DNA of 64,000 nt from assembly GCA_000697475.1 (NCBI GenBank), contig JNEU01000829.1, positions 1 through 64,000 on the forward strand, written 5' to 3'. The stretch is from Lichtheimia corymbifera B2541. Its lineage: Eukaryota; Mucoromycota; Mucoromycetes; Mucorales; Lichtheimiaceae. A model generated the notes under the pieces. It did no database searches. It was not told the DNA's origin and saw only the letters and a program-made list of their open reading frames with translations. Below are positions 11,665 to 22,899 of the stretch, piece after piece (position 1 is the stretch's first letter; each line of letters opens with the position of its first letter). A program made the translations under genes and the position numbers.

Positions 11665-12118
11665 TCATACTAGTGAAGAGGAGGAGGAGGAAGACGGTTC
11701 ATATTGCCTTGCCAATCGACGATTCAATGCTGCAGCAATTGAAATGATGGATTGATTCCATTGGTGTTGTAGATATCGTTTCATTGAGCTGTCCTTGTTG
11801 TCATAGCGTGATCGATGAAGTTCACTAAGGTAAGCCACAAAGCCCTGAACAAATGATTTAGTAAACTTTAAGTTGAAGTATTATAGTAATATCACGTACT
11901 TGGTCACGCAACAAGTAAGGCACACCACCCCCGATCTCGAGTCGTTGTCGCATGTGAATAATGTCTTGACGCCATTGCATCAATTGCCCTGTCATGGTTT
12001 CCTTGAATGCCCATTGCAATGTGGTGACACCAAGTACACTGCCGGATAAACCGAGGCAAAATGATATTAATGTCATGCCCTGAGCGCTGCCATAGAAGCG
12101 CGCCCAGCGATCGTTCAT
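11665..12118 (-). CDS. small single-pass membrane protein of unknown function
   Basis: A two-exon gene encodes about 130 residues, beginning MNDRWARFYGSAQGM. One hydrophobic segment (about residues 14-34, LISFCLGLSGSVLGVTTL) is followed by a charged helical region with DIIHMRQRLEIGGGVPYLL. The second exon begins GFVAYLSELHRSRYD and ends in a poly-Ser tail before the TGA at 11665-11667. The intron (about 11835-11890) has a GTACGT donor and a TTCAG acceptor and keeps the frame. The start 21 codons downstream of the first in-frame ATG is preferred because the upstream part looks non-coding. The layout suggests a small organelle-membrane protein; I do not recognise the family. Confidence 0.6.
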
Positions 12119-12514
12119 TACAGTAAAGAAAATCGGAAAAGGTTGTGGATGAAGAGCAAGATAGATGTACTCAGCGCACACACAAAATGTTGTCTCTCAT
12201 CTTTCCCACCCCTCCTCCCAGTATGATTTAATCCTCCTGCACCCACCATCAGATAATGCTTTATATGGTTCCTGTATGCGGTTTATTGAAATAAAGTTGA
12301 TATGCTCTATATTGATCCAAGTGTAAATGACACTATTGCACCGGGTTACCCTAAAAGTGACCTAAGCCTATATCATCCCCCACATTCAATGATTATGGTC
12401 ACGTGAACGCATCCTCCTTAATCTCCCTGACAATCATTCCAATTTCCTCATCAAACCAAACGAGTATGTACATTGAAAAAGTTCGCGACTCCATTTATTG
12501 AACACGTAAATGAT

Positions 12515-13398
12515 TTACTTGCGAGACTATAATACGCATGTATTAGCACATGAGAAAACCCTTCATCCATATAAAGACATACCTTAATCTTCTTGAGATA
12601 GAACTCAAGTTCCTTGCCTTCAAGAATGTAACCGTCAGCACGACCGCACTGACCAGGGCGGGAAGAGATGACGGCATAGAGACGACCAGCAGCGAATTGG
12701 TCATCCAAAAGGGGATCGACAGCACCGTTTTGTTGACGAGCAGCGACCTTCTTTTGAACGCTCTTGGACTTTTGAGCGACGGCAGCAGCGACTTCTTCAG
12801 CCTTGGAAGTAGCGATCTTCTTCTTGCCGAGGGGAAGAGCATAGTGGTTCTCGTACCATTGACGGAAAGGAGTGGCATCAATTTGGACAACAGCGTTCTT
12901 GACAAGAGTGTTGGTACGGACCAACTCGTTGTTGGAGGCGTTGTAGACGACAGTCAAGATACGGGTCTTGCGGGTGCAACCTTCAGAGCCCCAAGAGTAG
13001 TTGCCAGACTCCAAACGAAGAGCACGGAACTTGGAGTTACCACCACGAGTGCGCACAGTGTGGACACGCTTGGCACCAAGCTTGGTCATGGCAGCAGGAC
13101 GACCCAACTCGAACCTAACAATCACATCCATGAGTATCCCATTATGCATAGGCGATCCTTCCATTGTCGATATTTACTTTCTCTTTTTGCGGTAGGGAGT
13201 GCGCTTAGCACCCGTTTTGCTGCAAGAATGGCGACATTGTCAGTATATACACATGGTTCAATGAGAGGCGCGGGTCTACAATGCACTTACGAGCACTTGC
13301 TCAATGAAGATCGGCTGATACCTGATAACAACGATACAATGGATTAGCAAGCTGTTGGATGGATGGATCGATGGATGGATGCTGCTCTACTTACCCAT
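12515..13398 (-). CDS. RPS8: 40S ribosomal protein S8 (eS8)
   Basis: Five coding exons encode eS8, a component of the small ribosomal subunit body. A 4-nt exon (ATG plus G, 13395-13398) joins to [11 protein letters not shown], then [14 protein letters not shown], then the main exon [20 protein letters not shown]. That exon also holds [42 protein letters not shown] and [20 protein letters not shown]. The last intron ends at TATTATAG, giving the terminus KIKSRK and a stop at 12515-12517. Length (about 210 residues) fits the family. The N-terminal exon differs from the usual GISRD..HKR pattern at three normally conserved positions (see findings). Confidence 0.93.
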
Positions 13399-14462
13399 AC
13401 TGGTCGATGGTGGTCAGGAAAGAAGGATTGCTTCTATGCCAAAGACATTGGCCTATCATTGCTCGGCGTAGCTGACAGCTCCGAATTTCCTTAATTGAAC
13501 AACACACTTCCCCAACCTCTTGATTATATGCACCTTATATTCTCTATTGCATGTTGGAAATATTAGCAACTAAAAAAATAAAGGAAACGGCACTTGAGAT
13601 GTCTTGTAATGCATTTACATATCCACGCTTTATTATAAAAGGACGTTGAATGCTGCATGTTAGTAAGCTGACAGCTGCATTGGTGAGTAGGGTAACGGAA
13701 GCCGTTAAATCACCCCCATGGGAGGGCTTACTATTTGCATCATCCTTGATTCAAACCGCCATACCAGAGGAGGCTTGATTGCTGATCAAATGTGACCTGA
13801 TCATCCTCACTACTTACACCGAACACGCATACCAACACCAAGAATAGGTTGACAACATGGAAAGTCACCTTTATAATAATGGGGATGTGCATTAGCCGTA
13901 CAAGTGATTAACTTCCTTGATAGATCTTTTATCACCTGCGCTAATTTGGCCGATGTAAACGCATAGACAACATGGCGCCCCATCACTTTATCAGCTCTTG
14001 CATCAATCTATTAACGCATCATCCCCAACAGACAGAAATACCCACGCCCACAATGCATAGTAAAAGGATGTTGTCGTCGCCCATCATACTCCCACACCTC
14101 TCTTTCGTCTGTCTGTCTTCTTTGCTTGCTTAAAAGGTCAAATTTCCAAGGTTTGTGTTATTCATATCTTTCAATCTGTGAATAGGTGCTGATCCTTTGT
14201 GTTATTCATAGAGTTTCTTTGTTTCCTGCTCTCATTGTTGTCGTCGTCGTCCTCATTGTGATATTGGATTCTTATAAAAAAGTAAACCTCAATAATGTTG
14301 CTTGATGAGGAACTACTCATACACGCCACCTTATTACTTTTGATATAGCTATCTCTCCGTGAAGCATCTGCAAAAGTTGGTTTCGGTACCATGGTCTACG
14401 TCTGACGGCAGAAAGGGAATGACCCCCAACTCCCATGGTGGTGACTTAACGGCTTCCCCACA
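13399..14462. other. intergenic region with a decayed dispersed repeat
   Basis: The first part is the RPS8 promoter. From about 14030 to 14270 the sequence shares ordered blocks with 56005-56265: ATACCCACGCCCA, AAGGATGTTGTCG, TCATAGAG.TTCTTTGTT and CTCTCATTGT. This indicates two diverged copies of one repeat or promoter-like segment. No gene is seen. Confidence 0.5.
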
Positions 14463-14737
14463 GACACCCATGATGCTTTGCCCGCTCCACTTGAATTCAC
14501 TTTACAATCCTCCCTCGCATTTGAGTCCACCGCACAAGCTCAGTACAAGGCAAGAACGGAGTTTGTAACAGAGTTCGAACGAGAAAGATACCAAGCTGGA
14601 TACACACGAATGGATTGGCTCAAGTGCCTTAAACAAGGCAAAGAAGTGGTCTATTTGACTACCCAACCCCCAATGCCCTCCGCGTTCAGTACGGCAAATA
14701 TAAGGAGTCAATCAAAAAGAATTCAATTAAAAAGTAG
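14463..14737 (+). pseudogene. coding relic of unknown family with a frameshift at a C-run
   Basis: After an acceptor-like CCCCACAG, the plus strand encodes a protein-like stretch: THDALPAPLEFTLQSSL, TEFERERYQAGYTRMDWL, then CLKQGKEVVYLTTQPP. At a C5 run (about 14665) the good frame shifts by one base to NALRVQYGKYKESIKK and ends at a TAG at 14735-14737. No start codon was found. It is either a decayed gene fragment or the last exon of a gene with an assembly error in the C-run. The family is not recognised. Confidence 0.45.
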
Positions 14738-15020
14738 AAAGTATAATCTCTGTAATACCTGACAGGGTGGTGCTACTAGATATTTCAATGTTTTATGTTG
14801 GCTGGGTGTATGGATTAAATAAATGAGTAATAGCATGATCATGATAGAAGACAGCATAATCACGTGACGTGGGTCAACCATTAAGGATGACTTCATGCAC
14901 ACTATCATATATACCATCTTGGTTGTGAATGCTCACATACGTGTGCATCCAAATATGAAAAAAGTAACCTGACAAATACAGTGGCAAATCGCACACGCGA
15001 CATTGATGATGATATGTTTA

Positions 15021-15371
15021 TTAAAATTGTGCGATAGCTTGAGGGATAAGGCCGTTAATCACGCCGCTGGCTTCTTGGGGAACATCTCCTTGTGGGTGGA
15101 CATGGGTGAGATCAGAGGCAAAGATAGTATAGAAAGGGTGCAATTGGCTGACGTTGTTGAGTTGACAGACATAACCTCCTCCAGGGAAAGTTTCTGTAAC
15201 AATTACTCCGGTGCTTCGAAGCTCATCGATGTGGCCGTCAATCGTGTCTGCGGAAACGTCTGGCTTGTAAAACACTCTGATTTCGAAAGGACCTACATAT
15301 TGATTAGATTGTTGTTGGTTAGTTCAAAGGCTGGGTGCCAACATTTGCAATAGCAACGCTATACCTGACAT
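15021..15371 (-). CDS. small spliced protein, copy 1 of a three-member family (I9-inhibitor-like fold suspected)
   Basis: A 7-nt first exon (ATGTCAG, 15365-15371) and a second exon (15021-15292) encode 92 residues starting MSGPFEIRVFYKPDV. The pattern is a first strand (IRVFYK), a helix (DTIDGHIDELRSTG), two strands (VIVTETF, GYVCQL) and an end near HPQG. This resembles the architecture of peptidase-inhibitor I9/Pbi2 proteins, but that is an inference from layout, not a motif match. The copies at 16458 and 43186 share the intron position, the leader ACTGCTTCAT just before the ATG, and a TATA box at a similar distance (here 15431-15440, minus strand). It lies in the first arm of a tandem duplication. 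Confidence 0.75.
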
Positions 15372-16457
15372 AATGAAGCAGTGATAAAGTTGGGATGGGA
15401 ACTATGGAAAAAAGGCAGCATGAATCAGCATCCTTTTATATTCTATGCAAGCGCGTGTTTTGCGTAATGCAAGGCTGAGTGAGCTGGGAAATTAAAAAGT
15501 TGCGCCATCAAGCCTAACTGGGAGGAAGACCGAAAGTGGATCCTTAAACAAGAACGCAAAAAGCGAACACAGCATATGAGTACATATACATAACGGCAAG
15601 GTCAACACACACTACGTGGCACAGCATACCTGCTCCTCCTCCTGAATAAGAAGCCAATCCTTAGTGGTCACCTTCCCGAAGTCATTCATAGAGCAGAGCT
15701 AGCGTCATGTGAGCACGTTCAACCTTATTATATTATTATGGCAGTTCCGATGCATGGTATCAAGCGAAAGAGGCGTTAGCTGCAAGGAGTCCACTGTGTA
15801 TTTCGCTTCTTGTATACTATCTACTAATAAGTTCACTTTTTGGATTTCCAGAAAGCATGTATGAGACACAGCAGTAAAGGATGATGATGTTGCCTGCTAC
15901 GATACGTAGCAAAAGCAGGAGCCGTGCAAATCCACTAAAAAGGAAATCAAATGTCATCACCGGAAGCAAGCCTTTTGCAGCTGTGGAATGCAAGTATGCA
16001 TAATAGTGGTACACAAAATACGTGTGTGAAATAAAACCTACGAACAGCTTAAAAGAAAGCGATAGTTTGCACCTGACTTTGTATACTACGCAGACTCGTG
16101 ATAGCTTAGTAGTGGAATGGACGAAAAATGAACCTGAGTCTAGGTAGTAGCAGCTTACAACTCGACGTACGATAAAGCAACTAGTATTGGGTATCATGCT
16201 ATGAATTGAAAAACTGCTTGATGAAGAGAATGACCATGTTAGGGAATCGCTGAATCACATGACGTGGTTATAGATCATCAAGGTTTCATGCACACCATGC
16301 CATGACAGCAGGTACACACAATACCGTATCCAACTAATATCATCTACCACCGTGGTTGCCAATGCTCACATACGTGTGCGTTTATATTACATCCAAACAT
16401 GAAAAAAGTAACCTGGCAAATACAGTGACAAATAACACAGGTGACAGGATGATATTT
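15372..16457. other. spacer within the tandem duplication
   Basis: It holds the promoter and upstream region of copy 1, and then the start of the second duplicated arm (from about 16250). A 126-codon minus-strand frame at 15817-16197 is not supported by composition or context. Confidence 0.5.
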
Positions 16458-16827
16458 TTATTGATGTTGTGAGATAGCGTGGGTGATGTTACTTTGAATT
16501 ATGCCTAAGGCTTCTTGGGGAACTGGTCCTTGTGGGATGACCTTGGTGAGAGAGGGGGCAAAGGAGGTATAGAAAGGGCGCAATTCATGGATGCTGTTGA
16601 TTTGACAGACGTAACCTCTTTCGTTTTCTGGTGTATCCGCCATAAAGAAATTTTCTGAAATCAATGCTCCTTCACTTTGAAGCTGTCGGACATGCGCGGA
16701 AATCGTGTCATCTGAAGCGTTTGGCTTGTAAAACGCTCTGATAAAGAAAGGACCTATTGGCTAGTTTAGTTCAAAGTCTGGATGGTGTCCACGTTTGCAA
16801 CAGCAGTGCCACTATACCTAATGACAT
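16458..16827 (-). CDS. small spliced protein, copy 2 of the three-member family
   Basis: The first exon is ATGTCATTAG (16818-16827) and the second is 16458-16753. Together they encode 101 residues beginning MSLGPFFIRAFYKPNASDD. It aligns throughout with copy 1 (GYVCQINSIHELRPFYTSFA against GYVCQLNNVSQLHPFYTIFA; PVPQEALGII against DVPQEASGVI). It has a 7-9-residue insertion (MADTPENER) before the GYVCQ strand. TATAAAA lies at 16891-16897 on the minus strand. Function is unknown; see copy 1 for the fold suggestion. Confidence 0.75.
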
Positions 16828-17763
16828 TATGAAGCAGTGATCAACAATGGAATGAGAACTATAGAAAAAAGGCAACATCAATCATCGCCCTTTTATATTT
16901 TATGCAAGCGTGTGAGTGTGTGCAATACGTGCAGCTGGGAAATTACGTTGCCATCAAGCCTATCTAGGAGCTAGACCGAGAGTGGGTTCATAAACAACGA
17001 TGCATATACTGAACACAGCATATGAGAGTATAACGTACCGGCAAGGTCAATGCACACAAAGTAGCACAGCAAATCTCCTTCTGAACAAAGAAGGCATCTC
17101 CGCTTATGCCAATCCTTAATGGCCACTTTCCCCAAAGTCATTCATGGAGCATAGCTAGTAGCGTCATGTTAAGAAATTCAACTCTATAGTCCTGTGGCAA
17201 AATTCCGATGAATCGTTTCAAGTTATAGAGACCTAAGCTAAGACGACATCACCGGGTAGCCCATACGCAAAATGACTTAAGCTTAAGCTACTGTGCCACC
17301 CCGATAGCGATAATCATGCCGGGCAATTGTTTCTTGAAACGCGGGAAATCTTTGTGTATCGTTGAAAAGACGTCATAAAGCTAATGAAATGATAAAAAGA
17401 ATAGCGTCCATGCTTTGAAGGGGTCGATCTTCGTGGCTAGTAATGGATCAGATGGATAGTAGAACGGCCTACGAGTCCCATAAAAAAAAGAAGCATCCCA
17501 ACCCATAACCCAGTAGAGAATCCATGCCTTTTTCTGACTTATCATGTTAATATCCCACTTCCTATAACACAACACCCCCAAAAAAAGCCAATCTATAATT
17601 GATGCCGAATAATACATGTCAAGGTTTATAAATGATAAAAGAGCTCTACAGTAGGAAATCATTGCTAGCTGTGGTGTTGCTGGTACCTGCAGTGAGCAAA
17701 GTATCACAAATCCCGATGACGGGCCAAACTTGATTCTCCGGCTTCACATCTTTAGTTTGTACC
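16828..17763. other. intergenic region
   Basis: It contains the copy 2 promoter (TATA at 16891-16897) and the upstream end of the duplication. The 108-codon minus-strand frame at 17381-17707 is not convincing. The last part is the presumed TCF25 promoter. Confidence 0.45.
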
Positions 17764-17951
17764 ATGTCTTCACGCGCACTACGACGACTCCAAAAGAAAC
17801 AGGAGCTCGAGGAATTGGAAGGATCCGACGAGTCTGATCAGGAAATCACAACTGCTCCTCAACAGAACCTCTTCGATTTGGTACTTGATCTTGTCGATAG
17901 CTTGCAACACCCCACTTTGTTCTAATGCTTGCCGCAGCTCAATGAAGGAAA

Positions 17952-17990
<39 letters not shown>

Positions 17991-20102
17991 ACAGGCCCCA
18001 GAAGAAGAACCTGCTGTAAGCCCTCCTCGTGTTGCTAGTGTAAGAGAATGGATATATATCATACCTACTTGGACCCTTGTATGACTGATCCTATTGTCAT
18101 AGCCACCACCACCATCCAACAAGACTAAGAGCAACAAGAAGAAGAACAAAAAGAAGAACAAAAAGGGCAAAGCAAAGGTCACTGATGTATCAGAGATGAC
18201 CATGGAAGAATTGGATCAAGCGCTTAAAGAGGTAGCAGCTGATAGGTAAAACATACAAGGCAATGTGATAGAATGGATTGACGCTAAGACGCCTTTTATT
18301 GCAGTTCTACAGCAGGAGCAGCAGCAGCCGATGATGATTTGGAGAAAAACACGCATGAACGTCGTGAATTCTTATCGGTCAACTATCGACATTTGGATGC
18401 TGAAGCCGAGATGAAGCGGATGTTTGGATCGCGTGTTGTCAACAAGGAGAGCAGGACAGCAGGACGTGTACTCAAGCGATCCAAAATGACGACACCCAAG
18501 GTGGATTGGCCGCCGTACAAGAAGCAAGGTCTTTCGATGGAATTACTCAAAACCACCAGCAATCAGATCTCGTATTTCGCCTTTCAGCATGATGATGAAT
18601 ATCAAGATGCCCAACTCGAGTTTTTGAATGGTGTGGCTATGCATGATCCCAATGCTTTGATGGCTTTGTTGGCACGTCATCCTTATCACATTGATTGCTT
18701 GTTGCAAGTATCTGAAATGGCCAAGCAAAGTGGTGACTGGAGCGTCGCAGGCGATTTCGTGGAACGTGCATTGTATGCATGTGAACGCGCATTCCATCCC
18801 CACTTTTCATTCAGCTCAGGCACAGCACGTCTTTCTTATCAACGTTCAGAGAACCGCTCCTTTTTCTTGGCCATCTTTCGACACATTCAATTCCTTGCAC
18901 GTCGAGGTTGTTGGCGAACCGCCTTTGAATTCAACAAGTTGCTCTTTAGGTATGGGTAAACTATCGAGGTTGACAAGAGTGGTATGCTAACTACTACTTT
19001 CATATTAATAGTCTAGATCCCGAAGGTGATCCCTTGGGTGCATTGTTGTCTCTGGATTCCTATGCATTGAGTGCACGTGAATATGACTTTGTTGTACGCA
19101 TGGCAACGACTTGGAAGAATGATGGAACCATGTATCCAGTGGATCTCACATCCATGCCCAACTTTGCATTCTCAGCCGCTTATGCTCAGTACAAACTGTC
19201 ATCATCTGGAGAGGAAGAATTGCAACAAGCCGTCTTAAAGTTCCCCACGGTGTGTTCAAAGATGCTTGAAAAGCTTGGTGAATCCTTGGATGATGCCTCC
19301 TTTATGAAGAGGTAAGAAAAGTGAAAAAGGTCAAGGTGGGATGGGTGATGATGGTGATACTAAATATATACACGTGCATAGTTTACCTGAGCCATACCTG
19401 GAATTGCTGGAGACATTGTTTGTTGAGCGAACACACGAGTTGTTCAAGGAGCCTGAAGTGTTGGCATGGTTCAAAAAGAATGCATTGGCAGTGTCAAGTC
19501 AAATCAAAGCGACAACCCGATCACTGGCATGTGAGCAACATGACGCTATTCCCCTCAGTGTCTCTCGTCACGTGGTGCTTACGGATATCCAGACGCTTTT
19601 GGGCTTTTTACCTTCGTCAGTCACTGGAAGCAGTTACCACATGTATGATCCACTACCGCCTTCCGACTCTATTTCAGGTTATGATATCAACGATCGGATG
19701 CGTTCAGGAAGAGGTGGTGCAGCAGCGGGAGGAGGCAATGGCAACTTTTTCGAAAACATACTAGAGACCTTGTTGGCAGGTCGCAGATTACCAGCACAGC
19801 GAATGCATGAAATCCGCCAATTGATAGAACGTGAGATGCAACAAGGGGGTCGTTTACCAGGTGCATTTCCCGAAGAAGAGGGTGATGATGATGGTCAACC
19901 GTAAGTAGGATTCAAACACAACTATCCATCCATGATCACTGATGAAGGTATTAATAGAGACTTGGATGAACATTTACTGGGTGCTGTGACACAAGAAGAT
20001 CTTGAAGTTCAACAACTTTTAGCGGATAATGTAGAACAAGCATTGCAAGAACAGCAACAACAAGAACAAAGACACCAACAACAACAACCCCCTAATCCAT
20101 AA
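17764..20102 (+). CDS. RQC1: TCF25/Rqc1-like ribosome quality control protein
   Basis: This multi-exon gene has a start at ATGTCTTCACGCGCAC (MSSRALRRLQKKQELEELEG). The N-terminus is acidic, with a run of 13 Asp encoded by GAC repeats (about 17950-17990), then lysine-rich (KKKNKKKNKKGKAK, about 18140). The Tcf25 domain follows: FLSVNYRHLDAEAEMKRMFG, VDWPPYKKQGLSME, LLARHPYHIDCLLQ, CERAFHP and RRGCWRTAFEFNKLLF. SLDPEGDPLGALL lies across an intron, then RTHELFKEPEVLAWF. In yeast, Rqc1 joins Ltn1 and Rqc2 on stalled 60S subunits to help remove nascent chains. The C-terminus is Gln-rich. It is convergent with the CHY-RING gene, with 65 bp between stops. Confidence 0.88.
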
Positions 20103-20167
20103 ATAAATCAATAAACGACTACTACTGCCCATACATGAACGTGTTTTTAATGCTAGATTGTGTTCTT

Positions 20168-21699
20168 CTATGAATTATTGCTACTCGATGTGGGTCGATC
20201 TGATGATGATGATGATGATGATGATCCATTTCCGGTAGCTCCACTGCCGCCATGCTGCGCTTGCATGAAATCATGGTCATTGTTTCTAGAATCGGAGGAT
20301 GCACCACCGCCACCACCAGCTGAACTCGATCCAGGAGCAGTTGCTGTTGTTGGATGACCTTCAGGACATGGTTCTTTGCCCTCTTCTTGTTCTTCTCGGT
20401 TCTCAGTCTTTAATACTGTGGTATTGTAGCTCTTGCAATGTTCGCATTTGTGATAGAAAAAGTGGTATTTTGCTCTTGATTTCTTTTCGCAGTCGTTGCA
20501 AAATATATAAGAAACATATTTCTCGTACTCTGGAGGCATCGGTTGACGTTCCAATTCACGATCGAGTCGTTCAAAGTATTCTGACATGTCGCCCAGTGAT
20601 TTGAGACATGTTGGACATTGATACGAAGTTTGAATGTAGGCTGTGTAACATAGCTTGTGAATACAATGACCACATGGCTAGAAAATCAAAAAAGAATGAG
20701 TCATTTTTTGTGATCTCTTCCCAATGCAATATGTCCCCTATTTACCATGAAAATGACGGTGGTTGTGCTTGTGAACATGTATTCGCCACAGATCGGACAA
20801 TCGCTCTCCAGATTCCGCTCAATGCATCGGTGTCTGTCTTTCATGGACATGGACATGCAAATATTGCATTTATGGCAATGGAAGAAATCCTGGCCAAGTC
20901 CTTTTCCTTGTCGACAAATCCCACAATCATTGCAATGGTAGATCGACTTGTTCTCGTCATCATCCCAGAGTTTGCACTTGTCGCAATAATACGTTGCCAC
21001 TTGAATTCCACAATTACGGCAGTGCTGACTGGCTGGTTGTCGTTCATTACATTGCATGCAGACCATCTCCTTGGTTTCATGTCGAATAATATTGTGATCG
21101 CTCACTTCATCGTGACAAAAGCGACAAGGGAATATGATACCACAGCAGTTGGCCACCAATTTCACTTTGCGACGATAGTGCTTGCATCCCAAGATACCAT
21201 TGGCCTCATCCTAATAGACGTCAATAAACATGGATCATCACAGACATGTTGTATCTATCTATATACTTACATGATAGGAGGGAGTAGCATCGTCTACATT
21301 AGGTTTATCTTCCTGTGTGTCGCTTGAACCCGCTGACGTTTCCGGTGGTGTAGGTAAGGTGCCATGCGACATCAAGTACTACATATATATACACAGATCA
21401 TAAGCAAAACTACTATCACCACCAAGCTATAGCGTTCCCTCTCTATCTACCTGCATCCTTCGAGCCTTCTCTTGCCGATCAATACTTGTATCCCGTTGAA
21501 TCGCCATAATAAGCTTGCGTAAATCGGCCTCGTTGACTTGCTCTGCGTGTGCTTTCGCATCTGGTTGCTGTCGGGCATGTTCCTCGCCATCCGATAATAT
21601 TTCTTGGTCATATTGAGCTGTGGTTGCTGTGGTAGTAATGGGGACGTCCTGTTCCATTGCCGAATCGACGTCAGACGACTGATCGTAGTTGTTGGCCAT
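20168..21699 (-). CDS. CHY-zinc-finger RING E3 ubiquitin ligase (RCHY1/Pirh2-like)
   Basis: Four coding exons are seen. The N-terminal part is acidic (MANNYDQSSDVDSAMEQD). Next comes the CHY zinc finger (GCKHYRRKVKLVANCCG, PCRFCHDE, MVCMQCNERQPASQHC). A CTCHY region follows (YYCDKCKLWDDDENKSIYHC, DCGICRQGKGLGQDFFHC). The RING finger is CPICGEYMFTSTTTVIFM-PCGHCIHKLCY-CPTC, split by an intron near 20745-20680. After it, FCNDCEKKSRAKYHFFYHKC is the C-terminal zinc ribbon seen in Pirh2. The tail is Gly/Ser-rich. Such proteins ubiquitinate nuclear and cytosolic targets; the substrate here is unknown. Confidence 0.9.
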
Positions 21700-22899
21700 T
21701 TATATCAAGACAAGGAGAAGGAGTTGAGTCCATTATCTCTCTTCGGCATTTAAACATTTTGCATCACCACCACCTGAAATCGATCTTATTAGTGATGATA
21801 TACATTCCCCTCCCCCAACCTCCTCCACATGATATACGGGTGGGACATCTCAAATAAATGATTTGACAAGATTCGTCATCTTCTGCGATGAGTGACCATG
21901 CTTACCATGATGGGTTGCTTTAGGAGAGGCCGGTGTGTAATTCACATGATACTACTACTACTTTTTACTACAATAATCGATGGGATTGGTGCATTCCTGT
22001 ATGTAATTTGTCATCACCAACAACGTAGACAATAGAATAATAAAGCATTTCATGTTGTTAATTATGGGACTGGACACCTTGCCTAACGTGATATAAGGGG
22101 CATTTTGACTACTACAAAAAGTATTTGCTTTTACGACGTCAGATCACTTGATTGATCCAAAGACAAATCTGCAGGATCACAATATAGTGCTCAACTGACG
22201 TAACACAATCCCCATATCAGCCTATCTTGCGCACAGACCATCCACTCAGCCCACCACGTATCATTTTGGCTCCATATTAGTGCCTCTAATTGTAGTCATT
22301 GATTCACTCTTACTCGTATTTGTGTGTGTATTCAAGGAATAGGTATTAATGATTGAGTGTTAATTACGATAAGAGCTAGATGGTGATTTATGATCCCGTG
22401 CCATTTTTTATAGAGACAAAGAGAAAAAGGTAAAATACATTTACTTATGCCCAGGATCATTTTCATCCAGAGTTGAGTATGAATATGGTATAGGCTATTT
22501 CACAAGGAAGTAAGACAGTTATTGATTCAAGCGATGAGGGGATACACATTCTTGTAGATCCACTTAGCGGTACATGTATTATTGTCACAACAGCACACCT
22601 TCAATAGCATTACTTTATAATGATGATAGTAGGATGATATAATACAATGAACTCAATGAGCAATAACCGTTATAATGGGATGAGTGATTGACAATGGAGC
22701 AAGACATATGCTCTTGAATATAAGTGTAACAATCAAACGAGTACATTTATTATGGATGAAGAGCCATTTTCATTTATGATGCTGATACATGTGATGGTGT
22801 CTAACTATAGCAGCGGCGGGGAGCCATTTTGACATTTGAAAAGATCTTCCGCTGGTGCTGGTGTTGCTGCTTGACCTTCTTTTCCCTTCTGTATACATA
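21700..22899. other. divergent intergenic region between the RING ligase and TFIIE genes
   Basis: About 1.2 kb of AT-rich sequence with no supported reading frame. It should hold both promoters; no clear TATA box could be tied to either start. Confidence 0.45.

Larger units (their letters stand above)
14860..17210. repeat. tandem direct duplication carrying copies 1 and 2 of the small gene
   Basis: Segments about 14860-15770 and about 16255-17210 are diverged direct copies. Shared landmarks outside the coding parts include GCTCACATACGTGTGC (14931 and 16364), ATGAAAAAAGTAACCTG, GCTGGGAAATTA (15483 and 16931) and GCCATCAAGCCTA further upstream. Conservation is patchy, so the event is old. Boundaries are approximate. 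Confidence 0.7.

Noticed and set aside
15817..16197. 126-codon minus-strand frame between the duplicated genes
   Set aside because: Not present in the other arm of the duplication and no protein-like pattern.
17240..17320. GC-rich hairpin-like stretch as a possible tRNA
   Set aside because: No A- and B-box consensus or cloverleaf could be drawn. No GGTTCGANNCC box was noticed elsewhere.
17381..17707. 108-codon minus-strand frame with aromatic-rich sequence
   Set aside because: No start context, domain or splice support, in an AT-rich spacer.
17950..17990. GAC-repeat as a possible CRISPR-like array
   Set aside because: It is a trinucleotide run encoding Asp in TCF25 with no spacers.
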